Source of the DNA: Pseudalkalibacillus salsuginis
GTDB lineage: Bacteria > Bacillota > Bacilli > Bacillales > Fictibacillaceae
Length of the DNA: 64,000 nucleotides
Assembly: GCF_021646685.1 (NCBI RefSeq)
Contig: NZ_JAKJHW010000001.1
Coordinates: 372,001 to 436,000, forward strand
Direction: 5' to 3'
The first letter of the stretch is position 1, and each line of letters begins with the position of its first letter. Made by a program: the position numbers and the translations under genes. The notes beneath the pieces are model-generated. The model had not been told where the DNA came from. It saw only the letters and a program-made list of their open reading frames with translations, and did not search any database. Below are positions 51,822 to 60,596 of the stretch, piece by piece.

Positions 51822-52862
51822 TTAATTGGTTTGAGGCTTCTGAGCTAAACCGGTCAAAAAGAGCTCCAGGGTCAACGTTTTGTCGCGTTGTCCGGTTTTC
51901 ATTTCAAAATCGGCGTCTGCCGATTTGATCAATAATGCTTTCAGCTCATCTTCCTGGAAGGATGAACTTTGTTTTGCAGCTATTTTAACTGCATATGGAT
52001 GTATAGATAGTGTTGATGCGATTGCTTTTTCCGCATGTCCCTGAGCACGCAATTGTTTGACCTGGAGGATGATCCTGAACTGCCTGGATAGCAATGCCAT
52101 CAATTTGATTGGTTCTTCGTTCTGCTTCAATAGATCATAGCAGATCCGTAAAGCTGCATCGATCCGACGGTTCGCGACATGCTCCACCATGGTGAACACA
52201 TTGCTTTCAAGAGAACGTGAAATCAATTCATCAACAGTCTGAGGATCAATTTCTTTACCTTCGCCAACATAAAGAGCCATTTTCTTGACCTCACTGATCA
52301 GAAGCGCCAAATTATCACCTTGAAGTTGAATAAGCCTTTCCGCCGCGCCATTTGAAATCGAAACATTAGCTTCTTTAGCAGCAAAATCAATCCATTCTTT
52401 CTGAAGTCTTACATTCATTTTATCTGCTTGGACTACTTCCCCTTGTTTTTTCAATGTCTTGACGATCTTTTTCCGTTCATCCAATTTTTCATATGGTGCA
52501 TTGAAAATCACAATGGACTGTTCTGAAGGATTGTTCAGATAAGCTTCTAACCGTTTTAAATCATGCTCCACTTTGCTCATGGTCCTTGCTCCTGTCAGGA
52601 AATATGGATTCTGTATGATGATGACCCGGTAATCCCCCATAAAGGGAAGGGTTTCTGCATCTTCAATCGCGATAGCAATAGACTGCTCCTCCATATCATA
52701 AGCGGAAAGGTTAAAGTCAGCCGTCCCTTCGTCCAAAACAGCTTGTACGATCATTTTTTGCGTATACTCTAATATGTATTTTTCTTTGCCATATAATAAA
52801 TAAAGTGAAGAATATGATCTGTTCTTCAGCTTTTTTGTCAAATCCTTTATAGACAATTTCAT
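51822..52862 (-). CDS. holA: DNA polymerase III delta subunit
   Basis: A 346-residue clamp-loader delta subunit. Degenerate AAA+ domains are visible, with the N-terminal LYLLYGKEKYILEYTQKMI, the mid-region GDNLALLISEVKKMALYVG (about residue 195) and a C-terminal helical collar domain. It opens the beta clamp. The ATG at 52862 follows GTGGGGTG; more distant upstream codons lack support. Located between rpsT and yqzM as in B. subtilis. Confidence 0.94.
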   Translation of the reverse strand: MKLSIKDLTKKLKNRSYSSLYLLYGKEKYILEYTQKMIVQAVLDEGTADFNLSAYDMEEQSIAIAIEDAETLPFMGDYRVIIIQNPYFLTGARTMSKVEHDLKRLEAYLNNPSEQSIVIFNAPYEKLDERKKIVKTLKKQGEVVQADKMNVRLQKEWIDFAAKEANVSISNGAAERLIQLQGDNLALLISEVKKMALYVGEGKEIDPQTVDELISRSLESNVFTMVEHVANRRIDAALRICYDLLKQNEEPIKLMALLSRQFRIILQVKQLRAQGHAEKAIASTLSIHPYAVKIAAKQSSSFQEDELKALLIKSADADFEMKTGQRDKTLTLELFLTGLAQKPQTN

Positions 52863-52918
52863 CACCCCACTATAATATCTTAAGCATATATGATAAAATT
52901 GCCAAGGTACAGGGTAAA

Positions 52919-52996
52919 GGAGGCTCAACCACTAAAGTCGAACCTCCATTTATATAAACGTTAGCGGTCAAGACCCGGGAAGCTTCACCACTAACG
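52919..52996. other. Two adjacent hairpins in the holA-yqzM gap
   Basis: Hairpin 1 (52919-52947) has an 11-bp stem, GGAGGCTCAAC / GTCGAACCTCC, with G-T pairs when read on the minus strand. Hairpin 2 (52959-52996) is CGTTAGCGG / CCACTAACG. Neither is followed by a T run, and no gene is seen. They lie upstream of the likely holA promoter (TTGGCA-N17-TAAGAT on the minus strand). Confidence 0.5.
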
Positions 52997-53111
52997 ATAA
53001 AACTCTTCCCCGTAAGCTTATTGTTATGTTATCCTATGCAGGATGAAAGTATAGGTGTCAACTCTTAGCAAAATGGGCAAGATTTTAGGAAATCAAAAAA
53101 TGTATGGAATC

Positions 53112-53167
53112 GTATAAGTTTCATTTAACCGTAAAAAATAGATATATGGATTTTTTACGACTTATAC
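53112..53167 (+). promoter_or_regulatory. Large inverted repeat upstream of yqzM
   Basis: Nested perfect arms: outer GTATAAGT (53112-53119) / ACTTATAC (53160-53167) and inner CGTAAAAAAT (53130-53139) / ATTTTTTACG (53150-53159). They are separated by a 10-base one-sided bulge and a 10-base loop. It ends 34 bases before yqzM and adjoins a possible -10 TATACT, so it is placed like an operator. Confidence 0.6.
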
Positions 53168-53201
53168 CGTATACTTGAGATGAAACAGGAGGGTTGCGGA
53201 A

Positions 53202-53336
53202 ATGAATGATTATGAAAAAGATGTACAGGCAAAAACCAATGACGTTGTCGACTCTGGTCTAGGTTTTGTTTACTCGTTCTTATTCTTCACCGTCATTTTC
53301 TTTACAGCAGTAATCATTAAAGCTATAGCGCTATAA
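53202..53336 (+). CDS. yqzM: YqzM small membrane protein
   Basis: A 44-residue protein, MNDYEKDVQAKTNDVVDSGL followed by one TM helix (residues 20-42). The N-terminal E-K-[DE]-VQxKxNDVxDSGxGF pattern identifies the YqzM family, found between holA and comEC in bacilli. Strong CAGGAGGG site before ATG at 53202. Function unknown. It is convergent with comEC and shares its terminator. Confidence 0.88.
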   Translation: MNDYEKDVQAKTNDVVDSGLGFVYSFLFFTVIFFTAVIIKAIAL

Positions 53337-53369
53337 AGAACCCGGACTCTTGAAAGGGTACATATATGT

Positions 53370-53402
53370 TTTGAAAAGCGGAAAATGTCCTCCGCTTTTT
53401 TA
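53370..53402. terminator. Bidirectional terminator between yqzM and comEC
   Basis: AAAAGCGGA / TCCGCTTTT with an 8-base loop, A run on the left and T run on the right. Its first arm overlaps GAAAAGCGGAA, the opening of the dispersed repeat, which may be chance. Confidence 0.82.
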
Positions 53403-55709
53403 TTTTGTGTTAATATCATCCTTTGGGAGCACAGTGCTTATACGCTTACCTTCAGGTGTAATAATTACCATTATACCGCCTTGACGATCTGTTCGGTAGA
53501 TGTCTGTCCTTCGCTCCTCCAATCTTTCAATGACGGTTGTTGATGGGTGGTTGTATCGATTATTTTCGCCTACGGAAATGAAAGCCGTCTGTGGATTTAT
53601 TTCATTTAAGAATGATGATGAAGTGGATGATTCGCTGCCATGATGGGCAATTTTCAAATTATCGACCTTCAATCCAGGATAATGACTAATAATCCGGGCT
53701 TCGACTCTTTGGTCGATATCCCCTGTAAACAAAAAGGAATTTCCATGAATTTTTACAAACAAAACGAGCGAGCGATTGTTTCGGGATTCTTTCGCTTGAC
53801 CCGGATTCAAGGTCTGAAAAGAAGACGATCCGACTCTCCAGGAAATGTTTTCATTTAAAAAGACGATCGGAGCATCAAGACCTTTTAGAAATTCCACCTC
53901 TGAGGCTTCTAAATGATCCGATTTCCCATAGACGATCCGCTCTACTTTCACCTTCTTCAGCAACCCATCCACACCACCGATATGATCAAAGTCACCATGG
54001 GACAATATCAGTGCATCCACTTTCCTTATGCCACGGGCTTTTAGAAATTCTGCAACGATATCTTCACCGGTATCAAATTTACGTCTTCTTTCCATCCATT
54101 CTTCTTTTTTGAATGTAATGGCCCCACCAGTGTCAATCACATAAACTGCCCTCCGATAAGGTAACTCGATAACGATCGAATCCCCCTGGCCAACATCAAG
54201 GAAAGTGACAAAGGCCTTATCATTCATTTTCGGATAATAAAGTTGGATACCTAATACAAGCAAAATACACAAACATGGTGAAATCAGCCGTTTACCACCT
54301 TTTTCCCAGGCAATCAAAAATAAATAAAAGGATAAGCTCAATCCGAACATCAGAATTACATTGGGCCGGCCCAGGGTGATAACGCCTATCGGAAGGGTTT
54401 CCACCCATTGCATGAAAGCGTGAAGTATTTTAAAACAAACACTTAGCAAATCACTAAGAATACCCCAAACCGGAAAAGGGAAAAATAAAAACATACAGAA
54501 AGTGGTCAAAACACAGGGCAGAAGGAAGACCGTCATAAAAGGGATGAAAATCATGTTGACAGGAAGTGACCAAAAAGAAAACTCATAAAAGTTCCATATG
54601 ACAATCGGTAGGGAAGCCAGTTGTGCAATAAATGAACCGTAAAGAAGCTGCCGGAAGAGTGATATCTCGCGTAATATCACCTTACTTGATAAGATCAGAG
54701 AAGCAGTAATAAGAAAGGAGAGCTGAAACCCGATGTTGTATGCAAACGTAGGTTTATAAAGCAATAATCCGAGGAAGATCATACATAATTGGCTGAAGGT
54801 CGTTATCTTTATACGAAACAAGGCAACAAGGCAGACGACCACAGCCATCAAACCTGCACGAATGACGGAAGCTGCTCCTCCAGTCAGTACTATGATGAAT
54901 GGAATAATAAGAAGCAATACCCATAAAGCTGTTTCTTTAACGATTCCGATTCTGATCATAAGAAAGTAAAAAAGGCCTAAAATCGTACCTATATGTAGCC
55001 CTGAAACGGCTAAAAGATGAATGAGGCCAAGACTTTGATATTGTTCTTGCAATGACTCGTCAATTCCGCTTCTGTCACCAAAAATCAATGTGTTCATCAT
55101 TCCTGATAGTTCTTTTGGGAATTCTTCATTGATCAGGATAATACCGTTCTGACGAAAACGATATAAAGATACCAGGAGACCATTGCCCCTTGTACATTCG
55201 CGTGATGAAAGGTTATTGGTCTTATAAATCCAATGGATATTGGATGAACGTTCCAAATAAGTTCGATAATCGAATCCGTAGAAATTACGGTTTACTGGCG
55301 GGCGTTCGAGTGTTCCAGACAAACTGCACCGATCGCCATAATAAAGCTTCCTAAGTTGTTTTTGTTCTATTTCGGTCTGGATCTGATAATTGACCATTAA
55401 CGTTTCTTTATGCGGGAGTTTGAAATGGAATGTCATGTGTTTTCCATCTATGACTGGCGTTGAAATAATTTTTCCGGTGATCATAGAAGTATTCGGAGTT
55501 AACTGAGTTCCCTGTTGTGAGATGTAAAAAGGAGTATAAACGAGGAAGAAGAGGTACGTACTGACCATGAGGATATGGGCAAACACGGATAAACGGTGCC
55601 TGGTGAAAAATAAATGAAGGATGAGGAATGAGCACAGCCACCATTGGGACGGTGAAGTAAAAATCCCGAAGATGGCTGCAATTGCAATCGTATGAATTTG
55701 TATTTTCAT
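53400..55709 (-). CDS. comEC: Competence DNA channel protein ComEC
   Basis: A 769-residue polytopic protein forming the DNA-uptake channel: early TM helices, an OB-like extracellular domain (about 75-180), the competence domain of multiple helices (about 200-480, with LLAVSGLHIG and AASVIRAGLMA), and a C-terminal metallo-beta-lactamase-like domain. The latter carries FLDVGQGDSIVIE, LILSHGDFDHIGG and IAHHGSESSTS (about 510-750), possibly degrading the non-transforming strand. It follows comEB by two bases. Confidence 0.96.
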   Translation of the reverse strand: MKIQIHTIAIAAIFGIFTSPSQWWLCSFLILHLFFTRHRLSVFAHILMVSTYLFFLVYTPFYISQQGTQLTPNTSMITGKIISTPVIDGKHMTFHFKLPHKETLMVNYQIQTEIEQKQLRKLYYGDRCSLSGTLERPPVNRNFYGFDYRTYLERSSNIHWIYKTNNLSSRECTRGNGLLVSLYRFRQNGIILINEEFPKELSGMMNTLIFGDRSGIDESLQEQYQSLGLIHLLAVSGLHIGTILGLFYFLMIRIGIVKETALWVLLLIIPFIIVLTGGAASVIRAGLMAVVVCLVALFRIKITTFSQLCMIFLGLLLYKPTFAYNIGFQLSFLITASLILSSKVILREISLFRQLLYGSFIAQLASLPIVIWNFYEFSFWSLPVNMIFIPFMTVFLLPCVLTTFCMFLFFPFPVWGILSDLLSVCFKILHAFMQWVETLPIGVITLGRPNVILMFGLSLSFYLFLIAWEKGGKRLISPCLCILLVLGIQLYYPKMNDKAFVTFLDVGQGDSIVIELPYRRAVYVIDTGGAITFKKEEWMERRRKFDTGEDIVAEFLKARGIRKVDALILSHGDFDHIGGVDGLLKKVKVERIVYGKSDHLEASEVEFLKGLDAPIVFLNENISWRVGSSSFQTLNPGQAKESRNNRSLVLFVKIHGNSFLFTGDIDQRVEARIISHYPGLKVDNLKIAHHGSESSTSSSFLNEINPQTAFISVGENNRYNHPSTTVIERLEERRTDIYRTDRQGGIMVIITPEGKRISTVLPKDDINTK

Positions 55710-55711
55710 TA

Positions 55712-56284
55712 TCAGGAAGAACCATTGACTTCGTATAATTTAATGAATTTTTCATTCAGGCGTCCCAAAATGTCCTCGTCATCTGTGTGTTTTGATAGTT
55801 CCTCCAGCAATTCTATAGCCAAATCCTGTTTCGCTGAAGATGTCAAATCATATTGATCTTCAAGCACGACTAGCTCAGTTTCCACGCCCGATTGTTTAAA
55901 CAAGTCGATTGCATACGGGTGGTTTTTATAATCCGCAGCATAATAGACTTTCTTGATCCCGCTCTGGATGATCGCCTTGCAACATTGAAGACATGGAAAA
56001 TGAGTCACATAAATTTCAGCGCCATCTGTCAGTACACCGAACTTAGCACATTGAAGAAGCGCATTCATTTCTGCATGGATCGTTCGTACGCAATGTCCTT
56101 CAATCACATAACACCCTTCATCCCGGCAATGGACCCCGCCTGAAATTGAGCCGTTATAACCTCCAGCTATAATCCGTTTATCTCTGACGATCGTCGCCCC
56201 GACCGCTAATCTCTCACATGTACTCCGCAATGCAAGCAAAGAACTTTGTGCCATAAAATATTGGTTCCAAGAAATACGTCCCAA
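55712..56284 (-). CDS. comEB: ComEB, dCMP deaminase-like protein
   Basis: A 190-residue CMP/dCMP deaminase-family protein. Zinc-site motifs are CVRTIHAEMNALLQC (His, Glu) and PCLQCCKAI (two Cys), plus the N-terminal SWNQYFMAQSSLLALRSTC. It likely deaminates dCMP; in B. subtilis it is not needed for DNA uptake itself though it lies in the comE operon. The start is TTG, with AAGGGGGC upstream. Placed between comEA and comEC. Confidence 0.95.
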   Translation of the reverse strand: MGRISWNQYFMAQSSLLALRSTCERLAVGATIVRDKRIIAGGYNGSISGGVHCRDEGCYVIEGHCVRTIHAEMNALLQCAKFGVLTDGAEIYVTHFPCLQCCKAIIQSGIKKVYYAADYKNHPYAIDLFKQSGVETELVVLEDQYDLTSSAKQDLAIELLEELSKHTDDEDILGRLNEKFIKLYEVNGSS

Positions 56285-56345
56285 AACCGAAAGCCCCCTT
56301 CCCTTATACCTTTAAGTTTATCGATAGAATGTCGACTGTGCAATC

Positions 56346-56963
56346 CTATTTACCTGCAGTGATATATTCTTTTAATTGTTCAAGTGTTTTTTGTCCGATG
56401 CCTGGAACATTCACTAACTCATCAATAGAAGAAAACGGTCCATTTTCTTCCCGATAAGCGATGATAGCTCCAGCTTTCGAAGGTCCGATGCCAGGAATCG
56501 TCTCAAGTTCTGTATCCTCTGCACGGTTGATGTCAATCTTCCCATCTTCTTTTTCATTGGAAACCACAGGAAGTGCTTCCTCTCCTACTTTTGCAACATA
56601 TATGACCATCTCATCGACTAGGACTTGCGCTAAGTTGACACTGTTGACATCTGCATCCTCGCTGAAACCTCCTGCAAGCTGAACAACATCATTCACCCGC
56701 TGGCCTGATTTCATTTCAAAAACACCCGGTTTACGTACAGCCCCCTTTACATCAACCACTAGTGTCTCTTTTGTAATATCTGCCTCTTTCTCTTTAATTG
56801 AATCATGTGGTGAACTGTCATCTCTTTTTTCTATAGATGCCGGTATTGCTGAAGCATCAGAATCCGCAGTTGTCCCACGCGACAACCAGAGAATTCCTCC
56901 AATAAGAACTACGATCATGAACATAAAAATTTTTTCCCGATTCGAAAAGGAATTCCAATTCAA
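56346..56963 (-). CDS. comEA: DNA receptor ComEA
   Basis: A 205-residue membrane-anchored DNA-binding protein: TM anchor (about 12-27), flexible acidic linker, SLBB domain (LVVDVKGAVRKPGVFEMKS, about 68-130) and a C-terminal helix-hairpin-helix pair (INRAEDTELETIPGIGPSKA, FSSIDELVNVPGIGQKTLEQ). It binds double-stranded DNA outside the membrane. TTG start with GAGGTGATACA upstream. I saw no AAAA-N5-TTTT ComK box in the 107-bp gap to comER. Confidence 0.96.
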   Translation of the reverse strand: MNWNSFSNREKIFMFMIVVLIGGILWLSRGTTADSDASAIPASIEKRDDSSPHDSIKEKEADITKETLVVDVKGAVRKPGVFEMKSGQRVNDVVQLAGGFSEDADVNSVNLAQVLVDEMVIYVAKVGEEALPVVSNEKEDGKIDINRAEDTELETIPGIGPSKAGAIIAYREENGPFSSIDELVNVPGIGQKTLEQLKEYITAGK

Positions 56964-57070
56964 TGTATCACCTCTTCACTCAATCGTGTTTGTACAGTGT
57001 TTTTATTCATAAATGGAAACAGCCCCACATACATTTGAAGATAGAAGACGGTCAAAAGGAGGGTGTATAT

Positions 57071-57898
57071 ATGAAAGTGGGCATTATAGGGACAGGGAAC
57101 ATGGGGACGATACTGATCTCTGCTTTTATGGAATCGTTAGCTGTAAGGCCGTCCGATTTAATGATCATCAATCGAACTGCTCGAAAAGCGGAAGCGTTAA
57201 AAGTTCAATACCCTGGCCTGAATGTCGGAAAATCGAACAGTGAAGTCGCTTCCTTTTCAGATATCATTTTTCTATGTGTCAAACCGCTCGAGTATCACGC
57301 TTTAATAGAAACGATTGCTCCTTATTTGACGAGCGAGAAGTTAATCGTATCGATTACAAGTCCAATTTCTGTTGAACAATTGGAAGAAGTCAGTCCTTGC
57401 TCTGTTGCCAGAGTAATACCAAGTGTTACAAACAGAGCATTTTCTGGTGCGTCTCTTATGACATATGGCAAACGTTGCACACCCACACAGAAGAAAAATC
57501 TGAAAAAATTGATGAGCAAGATTTCCACTCCAATTGAGATCGATCAATCAATTACGAGAGTAGCCTCCGATTTATCCAGTGTAGGTCCTGCTTTTTTCAG
57601 TTACTTACTTCAAGCGTATATCGATAGCGCTGTAAAGGAGACGGCCATCTCCAAAGAACAAGCAACTCAACTTGCGAGTGAAATGATCATAGGAATGGGT
57701 AAATTGTTAGAGAAGGAGATTTATACGCTGCCCACGTTACTTCAAAAGGTATGTGTCAAAGGCGGGGTGACTGGAGAAGCGTTGAAGGTGTTTGATGCGG
57801 AACTTGGTCCTCTGTTCAACAATGTTATTAAAAGGACCCATGAAAAATACAAGGAAGACTGTGAAGCAGTTGAACAACAATTCACAAGGCAATATTAG
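57071..57898 (+). CDS. comER: ComER, pyrroline-5-carboxylate reductase-like protein
   Basis: A 275-residue P5C reductase-fold protein. The NAD(P)-binding motif is MKVGIIGTGNMGTIL, followed by IIFLCVKPLEY and the C-terminal dimerisation domain with CVKGGVTGEALKVFD. In bacilli ComER is divergent from comEA and has been linked to sporulation and biofilm entry rather than clearly to proline synthesis. ATG at 57071 fixed by AAAAGGAGGG upstream. Confidence 0.92.
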   Translation: MKVGIIGTGNMGTILISAFMESLAVRPSDLMIINRTARKAEALKVQYPGLNVGKSNSEVASFSDIIFLCVKPLEYHALIETIAPYLTSEKLIVSITSPISVEQLEEVSPCSVARVIPSVTNRAFSGASLMTYGKRCTPTQKKNLKKLMSKISTPIEIDQSITRVASDLSSVGPAFFSYLLQAYIDSAVKETAISKEQATQLASEMIIGMGKLLEKEIYTLPTLLQKVCVKGGVTGEALKVFDAELGPLFNNVIKRTHEKYKEDCEAVEQQFTRQY

Positions 57899-57956
57899 GA
57901 TCAAAGTATAATTCTATAAAAGAGACCCTTTTTCCTTTTTTTTATCTTATTTTAAA

Positions 57957-58006
57957 TATAAAAACTCGAATCGATGCCTTCCATTGGTCATCATTCGAGT
58001 TTTTAT
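57957..58006. terminator. Bidirectional terminator between comER and yqeM
   Basis: AAAACTCGAAT / ATTCGAGTTTT around a 21-base loop, with A and T runs on the two sides. Confidence 0.82.
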
Positions 58007-58035
58007 TTTGAATGGCAAATTTAAATCCCACATCA

Positions 58036-58785
58036 TCAAACTTTTTTTCTTGCTACAAAAAACACACGCTCTGAGGTTCCCACTGGTTTGCGATCCGTAA
58101 AATCTGCCGTAAGATCGAGAATCTCAAAGCCTGCTTCGCCCAGTAAGGATCGATATGTTTCTATAGCGTAGGTTTTCTGAAAATGATTTTCATCATATCG
58201 CCGGTAGATGGCATCCCCAATATGGAGGAAGAACGAGAGATCATGATAGACACTTCCCTCTTCTTTACCTGGGTGGCATTCCCAAATATAACTGATTTCC
58301 TCGTCACTCATCGAAAAAGTATGACCAGAGAAGACCTCTGAAATCTTATATAACGTATGAACATCGAATAGAAGCAGGCCATCATTCCTCAAAGATTTGT
58401 AAACTGAATGGAATGTCGTTTTGACATCTTCAGGTGTCCGAAGATAATTGAGAGAATCACAAAAGATGACGGCAATGTCTTGGTGTGTGAATCCATTCAA
58501 ATCTCTCATGTCTTGTTGATAAAAAGGGATCTCAAGGCCGTTTTGTTCTGCTTTCCTTCTTGCAACAGCAAGCATTTCTTCTGATAGGTCGATCCCTGTC
58601 ACATGATATCCGATTTTGGCTAGACGGGTTGATATCTCCCCGGTCCCGCATCCTATATCAAGTAAAGAATGGGTATGGCCGTTACTGAAAGACTCTACAG
58701 CATTGGTGACAAAGGTAACCCACATATCATAAGGCGCATCCTCCATCAATCGGTCATACAATCCTGCAAAATGTTGATAGCTCAT
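58036..58785 (-). CDS. yqeM: Class I SAM-dependent methyltransferase YqeM
   Basis: A 249-residue methyltransferase with the motif I stretch LLDIGCGTGEISTRL (about residues 38-52), GIDLSEEMLAVARRKAEQNG and the motif IV region AVIFCDSLNYL. Substrate unknown. The ATG at 58785 (MSYQHFAGLYDRLM) is preferred since GGTGA lies upstream and family members start the same way. Follows rsfS by 12 bases in the yqeG-yqeM operon. Confidence 0.92.
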   Translation of the reverse strand: MSYQHFAGLYDRLMEDAPYDMWVTFVTNAVESFSNGHTHSLLDIGCGTGEISTRLAKIGYHVTGIDLSEEMLAVARRKAEQNGLEIPFYQQDMRDLNGFTHQDIAVIFCDSLNYLRTPEDVKTTFHSVYKSLRNDGLLLFDVHTLYKISEVFSGHTFSMSDEEISYIWECHPGKEEGSVYHDLSFFLHIGDAIYRRYDENHFQKTYAIETYRSLLGEAGFEILDLTADFTDRKPVGTSERVFFVARKKV

Positions 58786-58797
58786 AGATTTCACCCG

Positions 58798-59151
58798 TTA
58801 TGTCAACATAGATTCTATATTTAAGGTCGGGGCGTCTCCCCATAGTTTCTCAAGGTTATAATACATCCGCTCATCTTTGTGGAAGATGTGGACAATGACA
58901 TCCCCAAGATCGATCAGTACCCAGCGAGATTGATCCAACCCTTCTAAACGTTTGACGGGATATTCTTTTTCCAGAGCACGGTCCTTTACTTCACGAGCGA
59001 TTGCTTCAACTTGCTTTTCTGAATTTCCATGAGAAATTATGAAGTAATCGGCTACAAGAGAGATTCCTTGAACATCCAAGACGACTATATTTTCAGCTCT
59101 TTTATCGTCAAGAGCTTGTACGGACGATTCTACCAATTCATTTGAAGTCAT
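58798..59151 (-). CDS. rsfS: Ribosomal silencing factor RsfS
   Basis: A 117-residue RsfS/Iojap protein. It carries ALDDKRAENIVVLDVQGIS, the YFIISHGNSEKQVEAIA block and the C-terminal VLIDLGDVIVHIFHKDERMYYNLEKLW split over the core sheet. It binds L14 on the 50S subunit and blocks subunit joining. Its start overlaps the yqeK stop by four bases (ATGA). Confidence 0.97.
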   Translation of the reverse strand: MTSNELVESSVQALDDKRAENIVVLDVQGISLVADYFIISHGNSEKQVEAIAREVKDRALEKEYPVKRLEGLDQSRWVLIDLGDVIVHIFHKDERMYYNLEKLWGDAPTLNIESMLT

Positions 59152-59723
59152 TCATTTTTTCCTCCTTGTTGATGAACCATATCGTTATATGTGTGTAATG
59201 TTTCCGGGTAAACCAGTTGATTTCTTCTCATTAGGAATATGATGGTATTCACCAAAGATTGTTTTATGGCATTATCCAGATTTTCTTCTGCTGTGGACCT
59301 GACATCATCTACACCAGGAAAGCGTCTCCCCGGCTCGATATAATCTGCTAAGAAGATAATTTTCTCTAACAGCGTCATGCCAGGTCTTCCTGAGGTATGA
59401 CTCTTGATTGCTAACAAGATTTCTTCATCCTCGATCCCGACTTCCGTTCTGACAAGATAAGCACCGACTGGCGCATGCCAGAGTTCTGAGCCATACAGCA
59501 ATATATCTTCTCCGAGCTTTTGTTCAAGAATGATCGATTTCATTTCATCCTTCGGACGGAATTTGGCATAGTCGTGAAAAATGGCAGCCATCATCGCTTT
59601 TTCCGAATTTTCCCCAAATCTTTCTGCTAATCGGATTGCTGTATCCATAACACCAATCGTATGATGATAACGGTGTTCAGTCAATTGTTCCCTGACAATT
59701 TTCAATGCTTCATCTTTTGTCAT
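59148..59723 (-). CDS. yqeK: HD-domain protein YqeK (Ap4A hydrolase type)
   Basis: A 191-residue HD phosphohydrolase: HHTIGVMDTAIRLA (first His), AIFHDYAKF (HD), LWHAPVGAYL, and IFLADYIEPGR. YqeK-type enzymes cleave diadenosine tetraphosphate symmetrically to two ADP. The gene overlaps nadD by 14 bases and rsfS by 4. It sits in the conserved nadD-yqeK-rsfS block. Confidence 0.95.
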   Translation of the reverse strand: MTKDEALKIVREQLTEHRYHHTIGVMDTAIRLAERFGENSEKAMMAAIFHDYAKFRPKDEMKSIILEQKLGEDILLYGSELWHAPVGAYLVRTEVGIEDEEILLAIKSHTSGRPGMTLLEKIIFLADYIEPGRRFPGVDDVRSTAEENLDNAIKQSLVNTIIFLMRRNQLVYPETLHTYNDMVHQQGGKNE

Positions 59724-60294
59724 ATAACCGATTCACCTCGATGTATTCCCTTACTTCTTCAGTCACATAATATTTGGTGTTTTTTTCGTGACGGAACCGT
59801 TCCCTTAACATTGTCGAAGATATTCCGATCAATGGTACTTCGATGGCTATGATCTTATCAAGATATGGACTTTCAAATTCATGTCCAGGTCGCTTTACGC
59901 CGATGAAAGTGACGATTTCCACCAATTCATCGATCCTATCCCACGTATGCAGTGCTTCAACGCTATCACCGCCAATAATAAAAAAGAATTCGGTATCTGG
60001 GTGCTTACCTTTCAGCTCTTTCATCGTGTCAACTGTGTACGAAGGTCCTTCTCGTTCAAATTCAATCAATAAAAGTTTGAACCTGTCCACCTTATCAATC
60101 AATCTTTTCGCCATTTCTACCCGATCATTACCGGGTGATACTCCATTCTCTTGTTTATGTGGAGGCGATGCATTCGGCATGAACCATACCTTATCCAAGT
60201 TACATTGCTCAGCCGCTTCTTGGGCCATGATAAGATGACCGATGTGAGGCGGATCAAACGTACCCCCGAGTATTCCAATCCTTTGCTTATCCAT
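59710..60294 (-). CDS. nadD: Nicotinate-nucleotide adenylyltransferase
   Basis: A 194-residue nucleotidyltransferase making NaAD from NaMN and ATP in NAD synthesis. The GXFXPXHXGH motif is seen as GGTFDPPHIGH (residues about 10-20), and the C-terminal ISSTMLRERF is intact. ATG; it lies six bases after yhbY and overlaps yqeK. Confidence 0.97.
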   Translation of the reverse strand: MDKQRIGILGGTFDPPHIGHLIMAQEAAEQCNLDKVWFMPNASPPHKQENGVSPGNDRVEMAKRLIDKVDRFKLLLIEFEREGPSYTVDTMKELKGKHPDTEFFFIIGGDSVEALHTWDRIDELVEIVTFIGVKRPGHEFESPYLDKIIAIEVPLIGISSTMLRERFRHEKNTKYYVTEEVREYIEVNRLYDKR

Positions 60295-60300
60295 ATCAGT

Positions 60301-60594
60301 TCAGGAAGGCAGCTCTATCGTTTTTTTCTCTTTTGATTCTTTATATAAAACAATTGTATTTCCGATTACTTGAACGAGCTCCGCCCCTGTTTTTTCTGTC
60401 AGGTTTTCCGCGACTGTATCCTTATCTTCCTCACAATTTTGCAGGACACTGACCTTGATCAGCTCACGCGCTTCTAGTGCCTCATTGATTTGTGAATGCA
60501 TATTCTCATTCGTACCGCCTTTTCCAACCTGGAAAATTGGATCAAGGTGATGAGCTTTTGAACGTAAAAAACGTTTTTGTTTACCAGTTAGCAT
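60301..60594 (-). CDS. yhbY: RNA-binding protein YhbY (YqeI), CRM domain
   Basis: A 97-residue single CRM-domain protein. It contains the N-terminal LTGKQKRFLRSKAHHLDPIF, the GKGGTNENM loop (GxxG-type) and QVIGNTIVLYKES near the end. It associates with pre-50S ribosomal particles. The ATG at 60594 is placed 9 bases after GGAGG; an ATG two codons upstream is only 3 bases from it. Confidence 0.94.
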   Translation of the reverse strand: MLTGKQKRFLRSKAHHLDPIFQVGKGGTNENMHSQINEALEARELIKVSVLQNCEEDKDTVAENLTEKTGAELVQVIGNTIVLYKESKEKKTIELPS

Positions 60595-60596
60595 AT

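Noticed and set aside
53374-53384. GAAAAGCGGAA in the yqzM/comEC terminator as a sixth repeat remnant
   Set aside because: Only 11 bases match and they are explained by the terminator stem itself, although orientation and place fit the pattern of the other copies.
56964-57070. ComK box between comEA and comER
   Set aside because: No AAAA-N5-TTTT pair was found by eye; competence control may use a degenerate site that needs a matrix search.
57177-57196. GAAAAGCGGAAGCG inside comER, like the opening of the dispersed repeat
   Set aside because: It is in-frame coding sequence (Arg-Lys-Ala-Glu-Ala) at a place aligned in the P5C reductase family, and no other part of the element follows.
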